In this document: positions 16,292-22,500 of the stretch, in pieces | Position numbering within the stretch: the first letter of the stretch is position 1 | How the letters are laid out: each line of letters begins with the position of its first letter | Assembly: GCF_030272615.1 (NCBI RefSeq) | Contig: NW_026728922.1 | Location: 67,501-90,000 of the forward strand | DNA length: 22,500 bases | Origin: Cryptomeria japonica | Taxonomy: Eukaryota > Streptophyta > Pinopsida > Cupressales > Cupressaceae | Reading direction: 5' to 3' | The notes under the pieces: model-generated | What the model was told of the DNA's origin: nothing | The model's database searches: none | The model's input: only the letters and a program-made list of their open reading frames with translations | Made by a program: the position numbers and the translations under genes

Positions 16292-16385
16292 GTGCCCGTT
16301 TATGTCGATTGATGCTGGTGCTCGACTGGTTGGAGCGCTCGGATGCAAAAATCTTGCACCAGGATTTATCGATTGTGATGGACAC
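16292..16385 (+). promoter_or_regulatory. Conserved stem-loop after promoter unit 11
   Basis: Arms 16292-16321 and 16356-16385 pair at about 24 of 30 positions (four of them G-U), with a 34-base loop containing GGAGCGCTCGGAT. It starts about 33 bases after the predicted start site. Role unknown. Confidence 0.7.
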
Positions 16386-16675
16386 GGCAAGTCTCCTGAT
16401 TGCTATGCAGGAGCTCATCGTGAATCTCTATGCGGCCTTGGTATGGACTCGACCTGCGGAATGGTTCGGCAATGGTAGTCGCTCCAACACGTCCTTGCAA
16501 TGGCCACAGAGGTGATTCGACTAGAGCTCCAGTCTAGCTTTTGGGTTGCTTGGCGGACTGGTATAGCCGCGATCGAGTTCCGGCCATGAACGTTTTAGAT
16601 AGCTCTTGGGCTTTCTGGGACGGAAGTCGGAAGTTTGGGCTGTTGTCCGATTTGATGACCATTCTTCGGATGTGT

Positions 16676-16705
16676 GAGAATCGGACAAATAACTTATATA
16701 GGGGA
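16676..16705 (+). promoter_or_regulatory. Pol I promoter-like unit 12
   Basis: Motif at 16695-16704. It is the only copy continuing GGGGACTG instead of GGGGAGG. The downstream arm changes in step to CAGCCCC, so pairing is kept with a bulged A. Confidence 0.78.
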
Positions 16706-16731
16706 CTGTGTTGTCTCACGCAGCCCCCTCC

Positions 16732-16826
16732 GTGCCCCTCTATCTCGACCGATGTTGGTGCTTGAAAGGGTTGGGATCGCTCGGATTTATAAACGTGCAC
16801 CACCATTTGTCGAGTGTGAGGGACGC
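16732..16826 (+). promoter_or_regulatory. Conserved stem-loop after promoter unit 12
   Basis: Arms 16732-16761 and 16797-16826 pair at about 24 of 30 positions. Relative to unit 11, pair 13 from the inner end changes from T-A to C-G and pair 24 from G-U to C-G. Confidence 0.7.
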
Positions 16827-17165
16827 GGCAGGTCTCCTAAATGCTATGCGGGCGCTCTCTGAGAATCTCTATCCGGCCTCGACACAGACTAGTCTTGCTG
16901 AATGGTTTGGCACTGGTAGTCGATCCAACACGTCGTTGTTGTGGCCGCCTAGGCGATTCGATTCGAGCCCCCGTCTAGCTTTTGGGTTGCTTGGCGGATT
17001 TTGCCCTATCCGCAAGTGAGCTCGGTCCCTAAACGTTCGAGAAACCCGATTGCTATGCGCCGACTCTCTTTCTTGCGAGCCTCCATCTAGCTTTTGGGTC
17101 TCTACGGAACGGAAGTCGGAATCTGGGACCGTTGTTTGATTCGACGAGGCAGACTACGGTTGTGC

Positions 17166-17196
17166 GAGAATCGGACAAATAACTTATATAGGGGAG
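17166..17196 (+). promoter_or_regulatory. Pol I promoter-like unit 13, likely 35S gene promoter
   Basis: Motif at 17185-17194 with GAATCGGACAAATAACT upstream. By plant convention the start is the last A of TATATA, at 17190. It is the last such motif before the 188-bp array, and none is seen between it and the window end, so it is the best candidate for the pre-rRNA promoter. An earlier unit could be the main one instead. Run-on or 5'-end mapping would decide. Confidence 0.72.
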
Positions 17197-17220
17197 GTGT
17201 TGACTGGAGCATTCTCCCCC

Positions 17221-17312
17221 GTGCCCCTCTAACTCGACCAATGCTGGCGCTCGAACGGTGGTAGCGCTCGGATTTTCATTGAGCGCCAGCATTGGTCGAT
17301 TTAGAGGGGCAT
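17221..17312 (+). promoter_or_regulatory. Near-perfect stem-loop after promoter unit 13
   Basis: Arms 17222-17252 and 17281-17311 are inverted repeats of 31 bases with a single C/T mismatch and a 28-base loop. The inner arm includes CCAATGCTGGCGCTC against GAGCGCCAGCATTGG. It begins about 32 bases after the predicted start. It is the strongest of the three homologous stem-loops. At pair 3, T-A of the other units becomes C-G. Confidence 0.85.
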
Positions 17313-17562
17313 GCGAGATTCCCGAATGCTATGCGAGGGCTCTAACGGAAATGTCTATTGGTTTCGGTATGGATGCAATTGCGAGTGGTTCGGCAAAGGT
17401 AGTCGTTCCGATGCGTCCATGTCGTGGCCAAATCGATAATTCGATTTGAGCCCTCGTATAGCATTTGGGTCTCTCGATGTGATTCCGCATTCCAGTCCCT
17501 TTGGGCACTGCTTGAGCCGCATCCCAGGGGGTTCCCTTCCCAATAATCTGCCTCGCAACCCG

Positions 17563-20500
17563 ATTGCTATGCGGTGAGGCTCCTCGGCCGCCTCGGAACT
17601 ATCTGTGTATCAGACGCATCGCGGGATAAGGGGTTGGCAACGGTAGTCGCCCCAAGCGCGTCCGATGCTTGGACCATTCCGAGGCGGCCCTGAAGCCTCT
17701 TCCGTCTAGCCGTTGGGTCCTTCTCGCCGCATCCCTCGCCTCGCACCCCGATTGCTATGCGGTGAGGCTCCTCGGCCGCCTCGGAACTATCTGTGTATCG
17801 GACGCGTCGCGGGATAAGGGGTTGTCACTGGTAGTCGCCCCAAGCGCGTCCGATGCTTGGACCATTCCGAGGCGGCCCTGAAGCCTCTTCCGTCTAGCCG
17901 TTGGGTCCTTCTCGCCGCATCCCTCGCCTCGCACCCCGATTGCTATGCGGTGAGGCTCCTCGGCCGCCTCGGAACTATCTGTGTATCGGACGCGTCGCGG
18001 GATAAGGGGTTGTCATTGGTAGTCGCCCCAAGCGCGTCCGATGCTTGGACCATTCCGAGGCGGCCCTGAAGCCTCTTCCGTCTAGCCGTTGGGTCCTTCT
18101 CGCCGCATCCCTCGCCTCGCACCCCGATTGCTATGCGGTGAGGCTCCTCGGCCGCCTCGGAACTATCTGTGTATCGGACGCGTCGCGGGATAAGGGGTTG
18201 TCACTGGTAGTCGCCCCAAGCGCGTCCGATGCTTGGACCATTCCGAGGCGGCCCTGAAGCCTCTTCCGTCTAGCCGTTGGGTCCTTCTCGCCGCATCCCT
18301 CGCCTCGCACCCCGATTGCTATGCGGTGAGGCTCCTCGGCCGCCTCGGAACTATCTGTGTATCGGACGCGTCGCGGGATAAGGGGTTGTCACTGGTAGTC
18401 GCCCCAAGCGCGTTCGATGCTTGGACCATTCCGAGGCGGCCCTGAAGCCTCTTCCGTCTAGCCGTTGGGTCCTTCTCGCCGCATCCCTCGCCTCGCACCC
18501 CGATTGCTATGCGGTGAGGCTCCTCGGCCGCCTTGGAACTATCTGTGTATCGGACGCGTCGCGGGATAAGGGGTTGTCACTGGTAGTCGCCCCAAGCGCG
18601 TCCGATGCTTAGACCATTCCGAGGCGGACCCGAAGCCTCTTCCGTCTAGCCGTTGGGTCCTTCTCGCCGCATCCTTCGCCTCGCACCCCGATTGCTATGC
18701 GGTGAGGCTCCTCGGCCGCCTCGGAACTATCTGTGTATCGGACGCGTCGCGGGATAAGGGGTTGTCACTGGTAGTCGCCCCAAGCGCGTCCGATGCTTGG
18801 ACCATTCCGAGGCGGACCCGAAGCCTCTTCCGTCTAGCCGTTGGGTCCTTCTCGCCGCATCCCTCGCCTCGCACCCCGATTGCTATGCGGTGAGGCTCCT
18901 CGGCCGCCTTGGAACTATCTGTGTATCGGACGCGTCGCGGGATAAGGGGTTGTCACTGGTAGTCGCCCCAAGCGCGTCCGATGCTTGGACCATTCCGAGG
19001 CGGACCCGAAGCCTCTTCCGTCTAGCCGTTGGGTCCTTCTCGCCGCATCCCTCGCCTCGCACCCCGATTGCTATGCGGTGAGGCTCCTCGGCCGCCTTGG
19101 AACTATCTGTGTATCGGACGCGTCGCGGGATAAGGGGTTGTCACTGGTAGTCGCCCCAAGCGCGTCCGATGCTTGGACCATTCCGAGGCGGACCCGAAGC
19201 CTCTTCCGTCTAGCCGTTGGGTCCTTCTCGCCGCATCCCTCGCCTCGCACCCCGATTGCTATGCGGTGAGGCTCCTCGGCCGCCTTGGAACTATCTGTGT
19301 ATCGGACGCGTCGCGGGATAAGGGGTTGTCACTGGTAGTCGCCCCAAGCGCGTCCGATGCTTGGACCATTCCGAGGCGGCCCCGAAGCCTCTTCCGTGTA
19401 GCCGTTGGGTCCTTCTCGCCGCATCCCTCGCCTCGCACCCCGATTGCTATGCGGTGAGGCTCCTCGGCCGCCTTGGAACTATCTGTGTATCGGACGCGTC
19501 GCGGGATAAGGGGTTGTCACTGGTAGTCGCCCCAAGCGCGTCCGATGCTTGGACCATTCCGAGGCGGCCCCGAAGCCTCTTCCGTGTAGCCGTTGGGTCC
19601 TTCTCGCCGCATCCCTCGCCTCGCACCCCGATTGCTATGCGGTGAGGCTCCTCGGCCGCCTTGGAACTATCTGTGTATCGGACGCGTCGCGGGATAAGGG
19701 GTTGTCACTGGTAGTCGCCCCAAGCGCGTCCGATGCTTGGACCATTCCGAGGCGGACCTGAAGCCTCTTCCCTCTAGCCGTTGGGGCTTTCTCGCCGCAT
19801 CCCTCGCCTCGCACCCTGATTGCTATGCTGTGAGGCTCCTCGGCCGCCTTGGAACTATCTGTGTATCGGACGCATCGCGGGATAAGGGGTTGGCAGTGGT
19901 AGTCGCCCCAAGTGCATCCGATGCTTGGACCATTCCGAGGCGGCCCTGCAGCCTCTTCCGTCTAGCCGTTGGGGCCATCTCGCCGCATCCCCCACCTCGC
20001 ACCACGATTGCTATGCGGTGAGGCTCCTTGGCCGCCTCGGAACTATCTGTGTATCGGACGCATCGCGGGATAAGGGGTTGTCACTGGTAGTCGCCCCAAG
20101 CGCGTCCGATGCTTGGACTATTCCGAGGCGGCCCTGCAGCCTCTTCCGTCTAGCCGTTGGGGCCATCTCGCTGCATCCCCCACCTCCTCGGCCGCCTCGG
20201 AACTATCTGTGTATCGGACGCATCGCGGGATAAGGGGTTGGCAGTGGTAGTCGCCCCAAGCGCGTCCGATGCTTGGACTATTCCGAGGCAGCCCTGCAGC
20301 CTCTTCCGTCTAGCCTTTGGGGCCATCTCGCCGCATCCCTCGCCTCGCACCCCGATTGCTATGCGGTGAGGCTCCTCGGCCGCCTGGGAACTATCTTCGT
20401 ATCGGACGCATCGCGGGATAAGGGGTTGTCACTGGTAGTCGCCCCAAGCGCGTCCGATGCTTGGACTATTCCGAGGCGGCCCTGTGGCCTCTTCCGTCTA

Positions 20501-21540
20501 GCCGTTGGGGCCATCTCGCCGCATCCCCCACCTCGCACCCCGATTGCTATGCGGTGAGGCTCTTCGGCCGCCTTGGAACTATCTTCGTATCGGACGCATT
20601 GCGGGATAAGGGGTTGTCACTGGTAGTGGCCCCAAGCGCGTCCGATGCTTGGACTATTCCGAGGCGGCCCTGCAGCCTCTTCCGTCTAGCCGTTGGGGCC
20701 ATCTCGCCGCATCCCCCACCTCGCACCCCGATTGCTATGCGGTGAGGCTCCTCGGCCGCCTTGGAACTATCTTCGTATCGGACGCATCGCGGGATAAGGG
20801 GTTGTCACTGGTAGTCGCCCCAAGCGCGTCCGATGCTTGGACTATTCCGACGCGGCCCTGTGGCCTCTTCCGTCTAGCCGTTGGGGCCATCTCGCCGCAT
20901 CCCCCACCTCGCACCCCGATTGCTATGCGGTGAGGCTCCTCGGCCGCCTTGGAACCATCTTCGTATCGGACGCATCGCGGGATAGGGGGCTGTCACTGGT
21001 AGTCGCCCCAAGTGTGTCCGATGCTTGGACCATTCCTAGGCGGCCCTGAAGCCTCTTCCGTCTAGCCGTTGGGGCCTTCCCGCCCCATCCCTCGCCTCGC
21101 ACCCCCGATTGCTATGCGGTGAGGCTCCTCGGCCGCCTTGGAACCATCTGTGTATCGGACGCATCGCGGGATAAGGGGTTGGCACTGGCAGTCGCCCCAA
21201 GCGCGTCCGATGCTTGGACCATTCCGAGGTGGCCCTGAAGCCTCTTCCGTCTAGCCGTTGGGGCCTTCCCGCCCCATCCCTCGCCTCGCACCCCGATTGA
21301 TATGCGGTGAGGCTCCTCGGCCGCCTTGGAACTATCTGTGTATCGGACGCATCGCGGGATAAGGGGTTGGCACTGGTAGTCGTCCCAATCGCATCCGATG
21401 CTTGGACCATTCCGAGGCGGCCCTGCAGCCTCTTCCGTTTAGCCGTCGGGGCCTTCCCGCCGCATCCCTCGCCTCGCATCCCGATTCCTATGCGGTGAGT
21501 CTTCTCGGCCGCCGCGGAACTATACCTGTTATTGCTACTG
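17563..21540 (+). repeat. 188-bp ETS tandem repeats, about 22 units
   Basis: ATTGCTATGCGGTGAGGCTC starts at 17563 and then every 188 bp to 20007. One unit is shortened by 28 bp and lacks this word (around 20180). It continues at 20355, 20543, 20731, 20919, 21108, 21296 and 21484 (last one partial). Each unit can form a nested hairpin: outer arms GGCCGCCTCGGAA/TTCCGAGGCGGCC, inner arms TCGGACGCG/CGCGTCCGA, and a GGGG/CCCC pair (17774-17877 in one unit). Subtypes are grouped: CTCGG with GGCGGCCCTG from 17751, CTTGG with GGCGGACC or GGCGGCCCC from about 18500, and TTCGTATC with GGGGCCATC from about 20380. Central units are almost identical, and edge units are diverged. Confidence 0.95.
20150..20200 (+). 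repeat. 28-bp deletion inside one 188-bp ETS unit
   Basis: CCCCCACCTCC runs straight into TCGGCCGCCTCGG, so the stretch with GCACCCCGATTGCTATGC is lost and the local period falls to 160 bp. The hairpin arms are untouched. Confidence 0.85.
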
Positions 21541-22027
21541 CATCCTTCGGCTGGTAACCTCCTCTGCCGCCTTGGAACGTTCTCTTTGTCGGACGCGTCG
21601 CGGGATAAGGGGTTGGCACTGGTAGTCGCCCCAAGCGCGCCCGATGCATAGACCGCTCCGAGTCGACCTTGCTTTCAGCCTCTCACATGCATAGACCTCT
21701 CTGAGTCGACCCTGCAGCCTCTCACGTTTAGCCTTTGGAATCTCGCCTCACAACATGATTGCTATCCTTGATGCATCCCTTGCCTCGAGCCCTGATTGCT
21801 TTCTTGGCTGCATCCCTCCTCTCCTCACAGCCCGGTTGTCATCACTGCTTCATCCGTCGCTTCATGCATTCTGGCTGCTGGGCCCTTCCCACCGCACACC
21901 TCGATTGCTATCTCTTCTGCATCACACACCCCGATTGCTATCTCTGCTACATCCCTCGGCTCTCACTTCTGCATCCTTCGCCTCACACCTCGATTGCTAT
22001 CAATGCTGCATCCGTAACCTCACACCC
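21541..22027 (+). repeat. Degenerate ETS repeats of about 35-45 bp
   Basis: After the last full unit, pieces of the 188-bp repeat appear out of order. A GGGATAAGGGGTTGGCACTG piece is at about 21601. A short motif, CACACCTCGATTGCTATC followed by CTGCATCCCTCGCCTC, is then reiterated several times with divergence (21755-22027). It looks like expansion of the unit-junction segment. No gene seen. Confidence 0.75.
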
Positions 22028-22170
22028 CGATTGCTATGCGGGGAGGCTCCTTGGCCGCCTTGGAAATTTCTGTGTGTCGGACGCACCGCGGGATAAGGGG
22101 TTGGCACTGGTAGTCGCCCCAAGTGCGCCCGATTCTTAGACCGCTTCGAGGTGACCTCGTAGCCTCTTTC
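22028..22170 (+). repeat. Isolated, diverged 188-bp ETS unit
   Basis: ATTGCTATGCGGGGAGGCTC, GGCCGCCTTGGAA, TCGGACGCACCGCGGGATAA and GTCGCCCCAAGTGCGCCCGA occur in the normal order, more than 500 bp after the main array. It is a remnant that marks the former extent of the array. Confidence 0.85.
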
Positions 22171-22500
22171 GTCCAGGCTTCCTGCCTTCAACGCCCTTTT
22201 TACACCTCGATTGCTATGCGCGGGCTCGTTGGCGTCTATCACCTCTCTGCGAAGAGTGGCACGATGATTGTTGGGGTAAATCGTAGCAGTCCGATCTCTG
22301 GCCTTGGGCCATTGTGAGGGCTGATCGATTTCCTGTGCGCATCTCGTGTTCGCCCAGTAACAGACTCGACGACTTGTAATCGGTCTTGTTCCCGATTGTT
22401 CCTGGAGGTAGTCTTCGGAACTCTTGGATTTGACCTGTCACTCGAACTGTCCTCTTCCGAGGATGCTTGTGTGTGTGTGCTTGTGCCATTTCCTTGGCGG
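22171..22500 (+). other. Unique 3' part of the ETS, before 18S (non-repetitive)
   Basis: Single-copy sequence of moderate GC with a short GT run (TGTGTGTGTGCTTGTGCC) near the end. Plant ETS regions just upstream of 18S are typically unique like this. I see no ORF or RNA gene. The 18S start would be expected beyond the window. Confidence 0.55.

Larger units (their letters stand above)
1..17189. other. 35S rDNA intergenic (non-transcribed) spacer, partial
   Basis: The whole stretch is made of nested tandem repeats with two embedded 5S rRNA genes and, toward the right, repeated RNA polymerase I initiation motifs. This is the organisation of a plant rDNA intergenic spacer. The 26S end is not in the window, so the spacer is longer than 17 kb, which is very large for a plant. 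The direction of the 35S unit is inferred as plus because all TATATAGGGG motifs lie on that strand and the ETS-like 188-bp array follows them. No 18S, 5.8S or 26S sequence is seen, so the assignment rests on the 5S genes, the promoters and the overall architecture. Confidence 0.85.
16131..17562 (+). repeat. Promoter repeat array C, three long units (441-490 bp)
   Basis: Motifs at 16254, 16695 and 17185 are 441 and 490 bp apart. After each promoter come a conserved stem-loop, a TGCTATGC word, GGTAGTCG, CCAACACGTC or its variants, GTCTAGCTTTTGGGTTGCTTGGCGG, and then GGAAGTCGGAA leading to the next promoter. The units are clearly more diverged than arrays A and B. Their downstream half resembles the 188-bp ETS unit. 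Confidence 0.85.
17190..22500 (+). other. Presumed 35S 5' external transcribed spacer, partial
   Basis: This stretch lies downstream of the last pol I motif and is filled mainly by 188-bp repeats, ending in unique sequence without reaching 18S (its start, TACCTGGTTGATCCTGCC, is absent). If transcription starts at 17190 the ETS exceeds 5.3 kb, which is long for a plant. No open frame shows coding character. The longest repeat-derived frames, of 70-94 codons, recur with the 188-bp period. Confidence 0.72.

Noticed and set aside
1-17189. Transposable elements or LTRs as the source of the large direct repeats
   Set aside because: No reverse transcriptase, integrase or transposase sequence, primer-binding site or target-site duplication is visible. 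The repeats contain 5S genes and satellite only.
17669-21049. Recurring 70- and 94-codon frames starting MDHSEA or MDYSEA as a family of small genes
   Set aside because: Each is one phase of the 188-bp ETS repeat with an ATG in the hairpin region. Spacing is exactly the repeat period and there is no independent coding signal.
22171-22500. Start of 18S rRNA at the right end
   Set aside because: The conserved 18S beginning (TACCTGGTTGATCCTGCC) is not found, and the last bases do not resemble 18S.

Overview
The window is almost certainly the intergenic spacer (IGS) and external transcribed spacer of a plant nuclear 35S ribosomal DNA unit, with 5S rRNA genes embedded in it. I see no credible protein-coding gene. 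Three things support this: two intact plant 5S rRNA genes on the minus strand (2308-2425 and 10245-10362); thirteen copies of a plant RNA polymerase I initiation motif (TATATAGGGG) on the plus strand between 13073 and 17194; and, downstream of the last one, a long block of 188-bp tandem repeats laid out like a 5' external transcribed spacer (5'ETS). The 5S sequence and the very large spacer fit a gymnosperm best. From memory of the literature, 5S genes linked to 35S rDNA occur in Ginkgo, some Gnetales and some conifers, and an opposite-strand 5S was described for Podocarpus. The species call is therefore tentative.

Layout. Bases 1-1885 are a GC-rich satellite built on the palindrome GGTGCGCACC. 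Bases 1886-2820 hold 5S gene 1 and its flanks, 2821-3160 an A-rich degenerate repeat, and 3160-3680 a C-rich CACCCACCTTGG array. Bases 3681-7936 are more GGTGCGCACC satellite, cut into units by an A/T-rich element. Bases 7937-11617 are a near-perfect second copy of 1-3680, including 5S gene 2, and the C-rich array then continues to about 12830. From 13000 to 17560 the sequence changes to promoter-bearing repeats: six units of about 157 bp, a 38/52-bp array, four units of 311 bp, a 50/56-bp array, and three long units of 441-490 bp. From 17563 to about 21540 there are about 22 units of a 188-bp repeat. These decay into shorter repeats, and the last 350 bases are unique. 18S rRNA is not reached, so the 35S genes lie outside the window (18S expected to the right, 26S to the left).

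How the parts could work together. The upstream promoters would act as spacer promoters feeding polymerase I or spacer RNAs toward the gene promoter, most likely the last copy (predicted start about 17190). Pre-rRNA would then run rightward through at least 5.3 kb of ETS. The 5S genes, read by polymerase III, point the other way. Two structural signals deserve attention: a covarying stem-loop at the same place after each of the last three promoters, and a nested hairpin in every 188-bp ETS unit. Many long open frames exist on both strands, but they follow from stop-poor, palindromic, GC-rich repeats and are not genes.
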